NCBI GenBank assembly: GCA_964588795.1 | Contig: CAZPQN010000007.1 | Coordinates: 1-64,000 of the forward strand | DNA: 64,000 nucleotides | Direction of reading: 5' to 3' | From: CAZPQN01 sp964588795 | GTDB lineage: Bacteria > Fidelibacterota > UBA2242 | Notes under the pieces: generated by a model | Database searches by the model: none | Told to the model about the DNA's origin: nothing | The model's input: only the letters and a program-made list of their open reading frames with translations | Part shown: one piece after another, positions 1-9,229 of the stretch | How positions within the stretch are numbered: position 1 is the first letter of the stretch | Layout: every line of letters starts with the position of its first letter | Position numbers and translations under genes: made by a program

Positions 1-1
1 T

Positions 2-1024
2 AAAAAATTATCGGCGTTGGTTCTGACGCTGCCATTTTATCGCTGGTTCTGGTATCTGAAAATGAAACGATTTGTCAAGCAGGAAAAGATAGATTGTTTG
101 CATATTCATGATTTGCCACTGTGTGGTGTTGCGTTAAGAATTAAGCAAAGATATAAAGTTCCGGTAATTGCCGACATGCACGAAAACTACCCGGTGCTGA
201 TCGAGCAGGAAAAATGGGCGAATAACTTTTGGGGGAAAATCCTTATCAGTAAGAAACGCTGGTATCAGATGGAGAAGAAATGGCTGGCGCAGGTCGATCA
301 CGTCATTTGCGTAGCGGATGAAATGCGAAATCGATTGGAAAAAATACTTTCGAGTCAAAAGGCATACACAATTCTGCCAAATTATATCGATCCGGAATCC
401 TTCCTGAGACAGCAGCAAACAAATAGTGAGATTGAAGAAAAGTTTAAGGGAAAATTTGGGGTATTATATTATGGCAGCATTGATAGTATGCGCGGAATTG
501 AAACATTACTTGAAGCAGGCAAGATTTTGAAAGATAAAATCGCCAACCTGATGTTAATTCTAATCGGCACGGGATCGATTTTGACTGGATTGCAGCGTTT
601 AGCGCAACGTTTAGGAATAGGTGATTTGGTGGCGTTTGAAGGCTGGCAAAATCCGGCTAATCTGAGGAGTTATATGAAAAACATCAGGGTTGCTGTGATT
701 CCTCATTTAAAGTCTGAACAAACGGATAATTCCAGTCCGAATAAACTTTTCGTGTTTATGCTGGCGAAAAAGCCAATTGTGAGCACAAATTGTCGGTCGC
801 TAGAAAAAATCATAGCCGAAAACGAATGTGGATTAATCTATCCTAGTGCTGATAGTCAGGAACTGGCGAATAAAATCTATGTTCTTTACCAGAATCCCGA
901 TTTATGCGAGAAAATGGGAAATAATGGCTTCCGGGCTGTTATGGAGCGATATAATTGGCCGGATTCGGTAAAAAATCTTATTACATTATATCGACAATTA
1001 TGCCTGCCTTTTAAAATGGAGTGA
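2..1024 (+). CDS. GT4-like glycosyltransferase, 5' end cut by window
   Basis: Retaining glycosyltransferase of the GT4 (GT-B fold) type, probably adding a sugar to a surface polysaccharide at the inner face of the membrane. The reading frame is open to the first base of the window, so the true start lies upstream; the TTG at 17 is only the first start-like codon inside. What remains is about 340 residues: the end of the N-terminal Rossmann domain (DMHENYP near residue 55) and a full C-terminal domain with YYGSIDSMRGIETLLEA and the donor-site stretch SSPNKLFVFMLAKKPIV, which matches the GT4 pattern for nucleotide-sugar binding. It is followed 8 bp later by asparagine synthase. The sugar and acceptor cannot be read from sequence. 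Confidence 0.85.
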   Translation, partial: KKLSALVLTLPFYRWFWYLKMKRFVKQEKIDCLHIHDLPLCGVALRIKQRYKVPVIADMHENYPVLIEQEKWANNFWGKILISKKRWYQMEKKWLAQVDHVICVADEMRNRLEKILSSQKAYTILPNYIDPESFLRQQQTNSEIEEKFKGKFGVLYYGSIDSMRGIETLLEAGKILKDKIANLMLILIGTGSILTGLQRLAQRLGIGDLVAFEGWQNPANLRSYMKNIRVAVIPHLKSEQTDNSSPNKLFVFMLAKKPIVSTNCRSLEKIIAENECGLIYPSADSQELANKIYVLYQNPDLCEKMGNNGFRAVMERYNWPDSVKNLITLYRQLCLPFKME

Positions 1025-1032
1025 CAGCCTAA

Positions 1033-2979
1033 ATGTGCGGCATTGCCGGAATATATAATCTTGATGGTGCACCAGTCGATAAGCGTCTGCTAATAGCAAT
1101 GACCGAAATTGTCCGTCATCGCGGTCCCGATGATGAAGGTTATCTAATGATTGACACTGTTTCTGGTAAAACCCTATCCTGTTATCATCAGGATACCATC
1201 GCGGTCATCAAGTCGCAAACCCAACCAATCCTGCAAGCCCCGCCCGGCAATTTAGCGTTTGGATTCCGCCGCTTGGCAATTCTGGATCTCAGTCCGGCAG
1301 GGCATCAGCCGATGAGTAACACCGACGGCACACTGTGGATTGTCTATAACGGTGAAATCTATAACTATTTAGAATTGCGGGAAGAACTGCAACACTTTGG
1401 GTACCATTTCACCTCGAATAGCGACACAGAGGTGATTTTGGCGGCTTATCAACAGTGGGGCGTGGACTGCCTGCAACACTTTAATGGTATGTGGGCGTTC
1501 GCCATGTGGGACGTTCGTCACAGGCGTCTGTTTTGCGCGCGGGATCGTTTCGGGATAAAACCGTTCGCTTATTTTTACGATGGAAAAAGGTTTATCTTTG
1601 GATCCGAAATCAAACAGATTTTAATTAATCCTGTTGATCGTACCTTGAATATGCCGATGGTCTATCGTAGTCTGAAATTGAACTCATTTTTGTGCTACGG
1701 TGATGAGACATATTTCGAAAATGTCAGGATTTTGCCTCACGGGCATTTTATTATTATAGAAAATGGACAAATGCGTCGGCAGAAATATTATGACCTCGAT
1801 CCGGCCACTTTTGAGACATCTACCCTGACTTTCGCCGAAGCGACCGAGCAGTATCGGACGCTTTTCACCGATGCCGTGCGTTTAAGAATGCGGAGTGATG
1901 TCGAGGTAGGAAGCGCCTTGAGCGGGGGGCTGGATTCATCAGCGATTGTCTGTACAGCCGTAAAAAACACGGCTCGGCCGTTTCAAACATTTACTGCCTA
2001 TTATACCGAAGAACCGCGTTACGATGAGCGGCGCTATGTGGAAATGGTTGCCTGTCAAGCCAATATCACCGCCCACTTCGTATCGCCGACACCGGAGGAG
2101 ATGCTTGCTGATTTCGAACGGATGACCTGGCACAATGATTTTCCGGTGGTTGGGTCGAGCTTCATTTCCCAGTATTTCGTGATGCGCTCAGCACGGCAAA
2201 ATCGGGTCACGGTCCTACTTGATGGGCAGGGCAGTGATGAAATAACCGCCGGATATAATCATGCCTTTTATCGTTATTATGCGGATTTATTGAGTCAAGT
2301 AAAATTGAAACGTTTAGCGAACGAGCTGCCCATTTATCTGAAAAATCAGGAAGGGCACCGCGCTTCGAAAATCCTGAAAATCTTACTGGCTTTATTTTTT
2401 CGCGAATCGATGCTCTATCAGCAGGAAACCAAACGCGCCTTACCGGACGTCTTGAGCAGCGCATTCCGGGAATCAGAAATCTTGCACAATATCGTCGATC
2501 TGCCCACCTCGCGGCTCTCCAATTTTCTCTACAACCTGATGATGTCAACCTCCATCCAGACGCTTCTGCACTTTGAAGATCGCAACTCCATGGCTTTTTC
2601 AATCGAAAGCCGGGTACCGTTTCTCGATTACAGGTTAGTGGAATTTGCTTTCAGTCTGCCGGCTGCGTATAAAATCAGGCAAAACCTGGGCAAATATATT
2701 CACCGGGAAGCCTTACGCACAGTGGTACCAACTGCGATTATGGAGCGCCGTGATAAGGTAAACTTTGCCGCACCTGGCGAAAAATATTGGCTCCGTAGTG
2801 CGTTGCGGAACACCCTCGAGGAATTGCTGAACTCCCCCAGCTTTCGCCGGCGAGACTACTACGACCATAAAGCGATCAGTGCCATTTGGCGCCGCTTTAA
2901 TGCCGGTGATGAGCGTCTAAGTCCGCTCATCTGGCGACTGTTCGCCCTGGAAATGTGGCTGAGGGTGTTTGAAAGATAG
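1033..2979 (+). CDS. asnB: Asparagine synthase (glutamine-hydrolysing)
   Basis: Makes asparagine from aspartate, ATP and glutamine, or amidates a related acid group. The class II glutamine amidotransferase domain begins with the catalytic Cys2 (MCGIAGIYN), followed by VYNGEIYNY and SDTEV glutamine-binding stretches. The synthetase domain has the PP-loop SGGLDSS at residues 297-303 and DGQGSDE further on. At 648 residues it is of the long AsnB class. It sits between glycosyltransferase and methyltransferase genes; AsnB paralogues in polysaccharide clusters often act on sugar or amino-acid substituents, so a role in modifying the polysaccharide is possible but is inference. Base composition looks closer to the window average than that of its downstream neighbours. 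Confidence 0.93.
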   Translation: MCGIAGIYNLDGAPVDKRLLIAMTEIVRHRGPDDEGYLMIDTVSGKTLSCYHQDTIAVIKSQTQPILQAPPGNLAFGFRRLAILDLSPAGHQPMSNTDGTLWIVYNGEIYNYLELREELQHFGYHFTSNSDTEVILAAYQQWGVDCLQHFNGMWAFAMWDVRHRRLFCARDRFGIKPFAYFYDGKRFIFGSEIKQILINPVDRTLNMPMVYRSLKLNSFLCYGDETYFENVRILPHGHFIIIENGQMRRQKYYDLDPATFETSTLTFAEATEQYRTLFTDAVRLRMRSDVEVGSALSGGLDSSAIVCTAVKNTARPFQTFTAYYTEEPRYDERRYVEMVACQANITAHFVSPTPEEMLADFERMTWHNDFPVVGSSFISQYFVMRSARQNRVTVLLDGQGSDEITAGYNHAFYRYYADLLSQVKLKRLANELPIYLKNQEGHRASKILKILLALFFRESMLYQQETKRALPDVLSSAFRESEILHNIVDLPTSRLSNFLYNLMMSTSIQTLLHFEDRNSMAFSIESRVPFLDYRLVEFAFSLPAAYKIRQNLGKYIHREALRTVVPTAIMERRDKVNFAAPGEKYWLRSALRNTLEELLNSPSFRRRDYYDHKAISAIWRRFNAGDERLSPLIWRLFALEMWLRVFER

Positions 2980-3190
2980 CGAATAGCACTCGACAATATT
3001 CGAAAGCCTATTTGCACGATATGGTTTATAATAAATTTGTACTAGAATTACACTTTTCGAGTCCGACCAATAGCGGTTAATTAATATGGAAAGTGCCAAA
3101 ACATCCACTAAAGGGTACTGGAATATTGAACAAGCAGGTAGCCTTCACTGATTTTGTCTTAAAGTAAATAGCTATTAAATTTTATCATAA
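2980..3190. other. AT-rich spacer, no gene seen
   Basis: A 211-bp spacer between asnB and the methyltransferase. It holds no convincing open frame or RNA. A TATAAT hexamer lies at 3027-3032, but the only TTG-type hexamer near it (TTGCAC, 3012-3017) is just 9 bp away, so a normal sigma-70 promoter is not supported. This is the longest break in the first 9 kb and the composition turns clearly AT-rich here. Confidence 0.5.
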
Positions 3191-3910
3191 ATGGTAAAGT
3201 ACGACGATATATTAACAACGCATTTAAAAGGATTAGATCTAGCTACTAATGCAAAATTGAATTGGCGTGAAAACATTGGAAAAGTGACAGATAGAGTCAC
3301 TTTGATTGTCGATATTGTAAAAAAAAAGAAAATTATTCATGTCGGATTTTGCGATCATCTCCCGTTAATCGATTTCAAGATAAAAAAAGGCATCTGGTTT
3401 CATAAAATACTATCTGATAGTGCTGAAAAATGTATCGGGATCGATATTGACCCAGGAGCTATAAAGTACCTGTCGGAAACGTATGGTTTTCCAGGCTATT
3501 GTGTAGACATTATGAAGGATAAATTGCCGGAAGAAATCAGTACCGAGAAGTGGGATAACATCATTATCGGGGATGTCTTAGAACACTTGGATCAGCCGAT
3601 TGAATTTTTAAGGCAGGTAAAATTAAAATTTTCAGGATTGTGTGATTCTGTTTTAATATCAGTTCCCAATGCATTCCGGTTAAGAAATGTCCTAAATACT
3701 TTTAGGAACAGAGAAGAAATCAATTCCGATCATCGCTGGTGGTTTTCTCCCTATTCTATTAGTAAAGTTTGTGTCCAGTCAGGACTGAGGCCCAACTCTA
3801 TTTTTTTTACCGGTAGTTACCGGGTGCCTCGATTTGCCCTATTCAGGAAATTGATTCTGACTCTTTTCCCCGGTTTGCGGGACACAATTATTATTTTAGC
3901 TTCATTTTAA
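3191..3910 (+). CDS. Class I SAM-dependent methyltransferase
   Basis: A 239-residue protein with a Rossmann methyltransferase core: GIDIDPGAIKYL (motif II acidic loop) and DNIIIGDVLEHLDQP (motif IV, with the LEHL typical of Methyltransf_11/23 families). Motif I is divergent (IHVGFCDHL). Placed between polysaccharide genes, it may methylate a sugar or lipid-linked intermediate; the substrate is unknown. The gene is strongly AT-rich: hand counts give 22/60 G+C for 3241-3300 and 16/60 for 3301-3360, against 36/60 for a sample line in guaB. This suggests acquisition from another source. The stop codon abuts the TTG start of the next gene. Confidence 0.8.
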   Translation: MVKYDDILTTHLKGLDLATNAKLNWRENIGKVTDRVTLIVDIVKKKKIIHVGFCDHLPLIDFKIKKGIWFHKILSDSAEKCIGIDIDPGAIKYLSETYGFPGYCVDIMKDKLPEEISTEKWDNIIIGDVLEHLDQPIEFLRQVKLKFSGLCDSVLISVPNAFRLRNVLNTFRNREEINSDHRWWFSPYSISKVCVQSGLRPNSIFFTGSYRVPRFALFRKLILTLFPGLRDTIIILASF

Positions 3911-5161
3911 TTGTCTGAACCCGTGTCGAACTTATTGATCGTAACACAATCATATCCTTGGGGGAAAGGCGAGTCTTTTTTCGCGCAGGAGCTATCCTAC
4001 TTAAAAAGGATTTTTCATAAAATAGTAATTTTGCCCTACAATTACGGAGGTTGTGCTCACCGACGTTGGACCGCAAAAGAAATTGTCATTTACCCTCCAA
4101 TTCGCCCGGAAAATATTACTACGAGTAAATTGTTTTTAAGCGGAATTTTTAATTTTATTGGAGTAGGCCAATTTCTTTTTGACCTTTTGGCGAATGTCCC
4201 GCAAATGTTTAAAAGGGGAAATTTTGAAAAATGGTTTAGGTCAACAGTCAACCTCCGGATGATTTTATCCGGAAGAGTGATAAACGCAATAATAAAACAA
4301 CATAAGATTTCGATTGTATATTTCTATTGGGCAACCCCCATTGCGGCGATTATATACTGGTTTCCTAAAACAATTTTAAAAGTTATCCGATTCCATGGTG
4401 GGGATCTGTATCTCGAGAGGCCGGAAAACAATGGATACATTCCTTTCAGGAGGATGGTTTTTAAAAATATGACCTATGCACTGTGTGTCTCCCTGCATGG
4501 TATTAATTACTTGAGGAAATTTTATCAAGACCGCTATGCGCGCATAAAGCTCTTTAGACTGGGAGTTCAAGATAACGGAATTAATACTGGCAGTACTGAT
4601 TTTACGCTACGGCTTTTATCTTGCTCAGCAGTTTCCAATATCAAGCGCGTTGGATTAATATTAGAAGCGCTGTCGGTATTAAAAATAAATATACTGTGGA
4701 CCCATATCGGCGATGGTCCATTCTTACCCATAATACGAGAGGAAGCCAAAAGACTACCCGGGTGGATAAGATGTCTCTTCACCGGTAATTTGTCCAACAG
4801 ATTGGTAATAGAGTATTATCAAAATAATCCAGTTGATTTGTTTGTCAATGTCAGTACTTTCGAGGGATTGCCGGTTTCAGTTATGGAAGCACTTTCGTTT
4901 GGAGTACCGGTTTTTGCTACAGACGTTGGCGGAACGGCGGAATTGATTGATGATACTGTAGGCAAACTATTGCCATGCGAGATTGATCCCACCATTTTAG
5001 CTCAGCAAGTAGTCGAATTTAGCGAACTAGATCAGAAGGAGAGAGGCGAGTATCGTAAAAGAGCACGGGAAAGATGGCGGGAACTAGTCGATGGAGATAG
5101 ATGTTTTCCAAAATTAGTTGCTTTTTACGAGAAAATCTTGAGTACATTACCTGCAAACTAA
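3911..5161 (+). CDS. GT4 family glycosyltransferase
   Basis: A 416-residue GT-B glycosyltransferase. The C-terminal donor domain has THIGDGPFLP and the E-x7-E region within STFEGLPVSVMEALSFGVPV, followed by ATDVGG and ELIDD; this is the standard GT4 nucleotide-sugar site. The N-terminal domain carries SYPWGKGESFFAQEL, a start typical of GT4 proteins that act on exported glycans. The start is TTG at 3911, directly after the TAA of the methyltransferase, so the two are probably translated together. It shares the AT-rich composition of that gene (20/60 G+C in 4081-4140). Linkage and sugar are not predictable. Confidence 0.88.
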   Translation: MSEPVSNLLIVTQSYPWGKGESFFAQELSYLKRIFHKIVILPYNYGGCAHRRWTAKEIVIYPPIRPENITTSKLFLSGIFNFIGVGQFLFDLLANVPQMFKRGNFEKWFRSTVNLRMILSGRVINAIIKQHKISIVYFYWATPIAAIIYWFPKTILKVIRFHGGDLYLERPENNGYIPFRRMVFKNMTYALCVSLHGINYLRKFYQDRYARIKLFRLGVQDNGINTGSTDFTLRLLSCSAVSNIKRVGLILEALSVLKINILWTHIGDGPFLPIIREEAKRLPGWIRCLFTGNLSNRLVIEYYQNNPVDLFVNVSTFEGLPVSVMEALSFGVPVFATDVGGTAELIDDTVGKLLPCEIDPTILAQQVVEFSELDQKERGEYRKRARERWRELVDGDRCFPKLVAFYEKILSTLPAN

Positions 5162-5171
5162 AAGTTTCAAT

Positions 5172-6695
5172 TTGATAGAAGATATTCGAGCCACAGTCAA
5201 AGATGCATTCGTTTATGGATTAGGCAACCTTTCGGTCAAGCTGATTGGTTTTGTGCTGTTGCCGTTGTATCTCCAGAGATTGACCCCTGCGGATTATGGT
5301 GTCCTGGGATTACTAGAAGTAACGACGCAGGTTTTGGTGCAGCTTTTCGGATTGGAGTTGTACCAGGCCCTGATGCGGTGGTACTGGGATCCTGACCATC
5401 GTCATCAGCAACGCGCGATGTTCTTTACAGTACTGGTTTTTCTGAGTGGAGTTGTGATTCTACTGACCCTCGGGCTATTGCCTCTAACAGAAAAAATATC
5501 CGGTTGGCTGTTCCGCAGCAAGAACTATGATTTTCTGGTGCGGTTGATGTTGCTTTCGGTCGCTTTACAGGTTGTGACTTTAATTCCCTCGACGCTCCTG
5601 CGGGTCCAAAGCAAGCCCGGTCTTTATTCGGTAACGCATATACTCAATCTAAGTGTGAGTTTGGGACTGACGATTTTTTTCATAGTTAGTTTGGGGATGA
5701 AAGTGGAAGGCATCTATCTGGCTCAGATAGCCGGATATGTTTTTAACCTACTGATCCTGAGCGGCTTTATTGTGCGGCAGATTGAGTGGCGATTCGAGGG
5801 GAAACTGCTGAAAGCCATGCTCAAATACAGTTTGCCTTTTGTAGCCTCCTCCGTCGCGGGCATGTTTTTAGTACTGGCTGATCGTTATATTCTCAATTAT
5901 TTTGGCGGTCTGGCGGATGTGGGAGTTTACTCTTTGGGATTTAAAATCAGCAATACCATTAAGGTGCTGATCATCTCTTCGGTCCAGCTGGCGATCTATC
6001 CGATCATGTTCAAAATGGTCGATCAGCCGCATGCGCGACGTTTTTATAGCAAGGTAATGACCTATTTGACGTTCGGGACAATGATTTTTATCTTAGGCGT
6101 TTCGCTGTACGGGCGGGAAATAGTCAAGTTTTTTACCGGCAATCGGGCGTACTGGGAAGCCTTCCGAATTATACCATTACTGTGTTTCAGTATTCTGTTC
6201 GGCATGTTGAAAGATACGGCCACGATTGGTTTGGCAATTGTCAAGAAGACCCAGCTGATTGCCAGCCTCATCGTTGCCATGTCACTGCTGAACATCGGTT
6301 TGAATATTTTATTGATTCCGCACTATCAGGCGCTCGGTGCCGCCTTGGCGGCCTTGCTGACCCAGATGCTGTTTTTCGGGGCGATGTTGTATTTCGCCCA
6401 GCGGCACTATCCGGTCCCGTACGAAATTGCCAAAATATTTAAAATGATCATCGTTGCTGGCGGAATGGTCGGACTGTCATTCGGCATGGGCGGATGGCCT
6501 CTCCTGCTTCGTATAGGATCAAAGCTTGGTCTGATCATTCTTTATCCGATTGCCCTGTATTTCTGGAGATTTTATGAGCCGATTGAGCAATTGCGGCTCA
6601 GGGAAATCTGGAAAAAATGGCGTCATATACGCGCCTGGAAGACCAATCTTAATCAACTTTTTGAAAGTAAAAATGAAGAAGGGAACCATGCATGA
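5172..6695 (+). CDS. Polysaccharide flippase (Wzx/MATE-like)
   Basis: A 507-residue membrane protein with about 12-14 hydrophobic segments and the N-terminal signature of the polysaccharide transporter family (YGLGNLSVKLIGFVLLPLYL, then TPADYGVLGLLE). Members flip undecaprenyl-linked oligosaccharide from the inner to the outer leaflet of the cytoplasmic membrane. The hydrophilic C-tail (KIWKKW..., NEEGNHA) is cytoplasmic. The start is TTG at 5172, eleven bases after the preceding stop; no ATG fits the conserved N-terminus. It shares ATGA with the next gene. With its glycosyltransferase neighbours it defines an O-antigen or exopolysaccharide assembly block, although no polymerase or ligase was recognised. 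Confidence 0.9.
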   Translation: MIEDIRATVKDAFVYGLGNLSVKLIGFVLLPLYLQRLTPADYGVLGLLEVTTQVLVQLFGLELYQALMRWYWDPDHRHQQRAMFFTVLVFLSGVVILLTLGLLPLTEKISGWLFRSKNYDFLVRLMLLSVALQVVTLIPSTLLRVQSKPGLYSVTHILNLSVSLGLTIFFIVSLGMKVEGIYLAQIAGYVFNLLILSGFIVRQIEWRFEGKLLKAMLKYSLPFVASSVAGMFLVLADRYILNYFGGLADVGVYSLGFKISNTIKVLIISSVQLAIYPIMFKMVDQPHARRFYSKVMTYLTFGTMIFILGVSLYGREIVKFFTGNRAYWEAFRIIPLLCFSILFGMLKDTATIGLAIVKKTQLIASLIVAMSLLNIGLNILLIPHYQALGAALAALLTQMLFFGAMLYFAQRHYPVPYEIAKIFKMIIVAGGMVGLSFGMGGWPLLLRIGSKLGLIILYPIALYFWRFYEPIEQLRLREIWKKWRHIRAWKTNLNQLFESKNEEGNHA

Positions 6696-9208
6696 GTAAA
6701 AAGGTCAAAACCCCGGTGGTGGAATCATCGCAAATGCCGCCCAGTTCTTTTTTAGGTCGGTTACGTCCGCGCGACGGTTTTATCCTGAGCGGTATTTTTT
6801 TACTGCTTTTATTGGTGATTTTCTATAAACCCTATGTCATCGATCGTCTTGAACCTGCGGGCGGTGACGGCCTGGCCTCAGTTGCTCAGAACCAATGGAT
6901 CAACGACCAGCAGAAGGAATTAGGCGAAATCGCCCTTTGGAATCCCTCGACCTTTTTAGGTGTGCCGATATACTGTTTTGTCGGACCGCGCAGTTTCAAT
7001 CTCGATTATCTTATTGCCAAATTGAATCCGTTGATTGACTGGAAATTGGGCTGGTTTATCATCGGCGCGACAGGCTTTTTCCTGATTCTGAATTGGCTCG
7101 GATTTCCCTGGCACCTATCGTTGATCGCGGTCATCGCCTTTCTCTTTTACCCTCATTATCAGGCGCTGATTAACGTCGGGCATTTTGCCAAGGTGCGGGC
7201 AGTCTTTGCTCTGCCCATGGTCGTGTTTGGGTTTCTGTACCTGATTCGGAAAAATAACTGGGTAGCGATGCTGATTTTCGCCCTGGGGCTATCGCTCCAG
7301 TTACGGACGCAACATTACCAGGTAATTTTTTATTCGTTGCTCCTGATCATGACGATCGGCATCTGGCAGATTGTCGTGTGGATCAAAGAAAAGGCCTACG
7401 GGCGGCTTGGAAAAACATTCGGGTATTTTGCGGGCGGTCTAATGCTAAGCATTTGTATGTCCGCCCAGCCCTTGTTCGTTGCCAATGAATATACGCCTTA
7501 CTCGACACGGGGAGGCCAAGCGGTCAAGCTACAGGAAGAGTCGGTTGAAAATCAGGTCAAGAGCGGTGGTGTTACGTTTGATTATGCTACTCGCTGGTCA
7601 CTGCATCCGCAGGAATTAGCTACGCTGATCGTACCGCGGTTCTTCGGTGGCACTTCGCAGGAACCATATACCGGTAAAGCCTATCCGCAACTGCGCGACA
7701 GATTCATACCGGGCTACTGGGGTGATATGCCATTTACGCAATCCTCCGAATACATGGGGATTTTGGTTGTTATTTTAGCCATCCTCGGTTTCTGGTATTT
7801 TCGACGGAACGGCTTCATCATCAGTCTTGCAGTGCTGTTGGTTTTCGCTATCCTCTTAGCCTTCGGTCGGCATTTTCCGTTATTGTATAAGACGTTGTTT
7901 CTACATCTGCCTTATTTCAGCAAGTTCCGGGTACCTTCGATGATCCTCATTTTAGTGGATTTTATCCTGGTCATTATGTCGGGTTACGGGCTCAAAGGGC
8001 TCCTGGAAGATTTCAATCAGCAGAAATATAAGGCGGCGTTAAGAGTTGCCGGCGCTTTTCTGGGGTTCGGCCTGTTGTTTCTTTTTGCCCCCGGAATATT
8101 GTCATACACCTCCGCCCAGGATGCACAGTACATGAACAATCCTCAGGTAATAGAGATGCTCCGCACGGCGCGCAGGGAATTTTTACAGGCAGATGTGTTG
8201 CGCATGACACTTATTGTAGGAATTTTTATGGCGATGCTCGTGGCGTACAGATTGGGAAAAATCCGGGCGGATTTTGTGGCGATCGGGGTTTTTCTGATCG
8301 TTACTGTGGATATGGTAGGAATCAGCCGGCGTTTTCTGCGTCCTGAGGAGCTGGTGGACAGGCGGTCTTTAGAGCGACGTTACTTTGCCGAGACTCGTTT
8401 TGACAGGCTAATGCAGCAGGATAAGGAGCTGTATCGGGTATTCGGTCTGGGCAATCTGTTCCAGAGCAATGACCTGGCTTACCGGCACCAGATTGTCACC
8501 GGCTATTCGCCCATCAAACCGCAGTTGATTCAGGACCTCATGGACAATAATTTGTTTTATGGCGGACGCGGCGATCGCTTCAACTGGCCAGTCATCAATA
8601 TGCTCAATGCCCGGTATTTGTTAGTGCCGGGCATGCTGAACGAGCCTAATCTGACCGTGCTTGATGTTGATCAGAGTTCGAAGATGGTGCTTTATCTGAA
8701 TGAAGAGGCGCTGCCGCGCGCATTTTTTGTAAAGAAGGTCCAGCGCATGCCGGACGCCCGTGCGATATTGAGTTATATGAATACGGCGGACTTTGATCCA
8801 CAGGTCCTTGCGCTGACCACCGAGCCCGTTGATTCCTTGGTCAATTGGGACACCGGCGGCAGTGTCGAGATTACTACCTATACGCCGAACCGCATCGTCC
8901 TCAATGTCGAGACGGAAGGTCGAGCCTTCTTGGTTCTGTCCGAAGCCTATTATCCAAAGGGCTGGCAGGCTTTGGTTGCGGGAAAGGAAACGCATATTTT
9001 GCAGGTCAATCATGTTTTGCGCGGCATTGAAGTGCCTGCCGGCAGGTACGAAATCCAGTTTATCTTCCAGCCGCGCAGTTATACCCTGGCCCGGCGGATT
9101 TCAGCGATTGCTAATAGCTTCGTCTGGCTGATTCTGCTCAGTTATCTTGGCTATCAGCGGCGCAGTTCAATTCGTAGTTTCTTCCAGCGCAAATTACCCG
9201 GGTCATAA
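6692..9208 (+). CDS. YfhO family multi-membrane protein
   Basis: An 838-residue protein of the YfhO/GT-C-like class: about a dozen membrane spans through residue ~530, then an extracytoplasmic C-terminal domain (VVLNVETEGRAFLVLSEAYYPKGWQA-type region near residues 735-760) and a last span near 810-830. In Gram-positive bacteria YfhO proteins are linked to glycosylation of cell-surface polymers using lipid-linked donors. The N-terminal loop contains GGDGLASVAQNQW after the first span, where GT-C enzymes hold catalytic acidic residues. It overlaps the flippase stop (ATGA), which supports a role in the same glycan pathway. The exact activity is not established by sequence. Confidence 0.82.
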   Translation: MSKKVKTPVVESSQMPPSSFLGRLRPRDGFILSGIFLLLLLVIFYKPYVIDRLEPAGGDGLASVAQNQWINDQQKELGEIALWNPSTFLGVPIYCFVGPRSFNLDYLIAKLNPLIDWKLGWFIIGATGFFLILNWLGFPWHLSLIAVIAFLFYPHYQALINVGHFAKVRAVFALPMVVFGFLYLIRKNNWVAMLIFALGLSLQLRTQHYQVIFYSLLLIMTIGIWQIVVWIKEKAYGRLGKTFGYFAGGLMLSICMSAQPLFVANEYTPYSTRGGQAVKLQEESVENQVKSGGVTFDYATRWSLHPQELATLIVPRFFGGTSQEPYTGKAYPQLRDRFIPGYWGDMPFTQSSEYMGILVVILAILGFWYFRRNGFIISLAVLLVFAILLAFGRHFPLLYKTLFLHLPYFSKFRVPSMILILVDFILVIMSGYGLKGLLEDFNQQKYKAALRVAGAFLGFGLLFLFAPGILSYTSAQDAQYMNNPQVIEMLRTARREFLQADVLRMTLIVGIFMAMLVAYRLGKIRADFVAIGVFLIVTVDMVGISRRFLRPEELVDRRSLERRYFAETRFDRLMQQDKELYRVFGLGNLFQSNDLAYRHQIVTGYSPIKPQLIQDLMDNNLFYGGRGDRFNWPVINMLNARYLLVPGMLNEPNLTVLDVDQSSKMVLYLNEEALPRAFFVKKVQRMPDARAILSYMNTADFDPQVLALTTEPVDSLVNWDTGGSVEITTYTPNRIVLNVETEGRAFLVLSEAYYPKGWQALVAGKETHILQVNHVLRGIEVPAGRYEIQFIFQPRSYTLARRISAIANSFVWLILLSYLGYQRRSSIRSFFQRKLPGS

Positions 9209-9229
9209 CTAACTCGCGGAGTGCAAACC

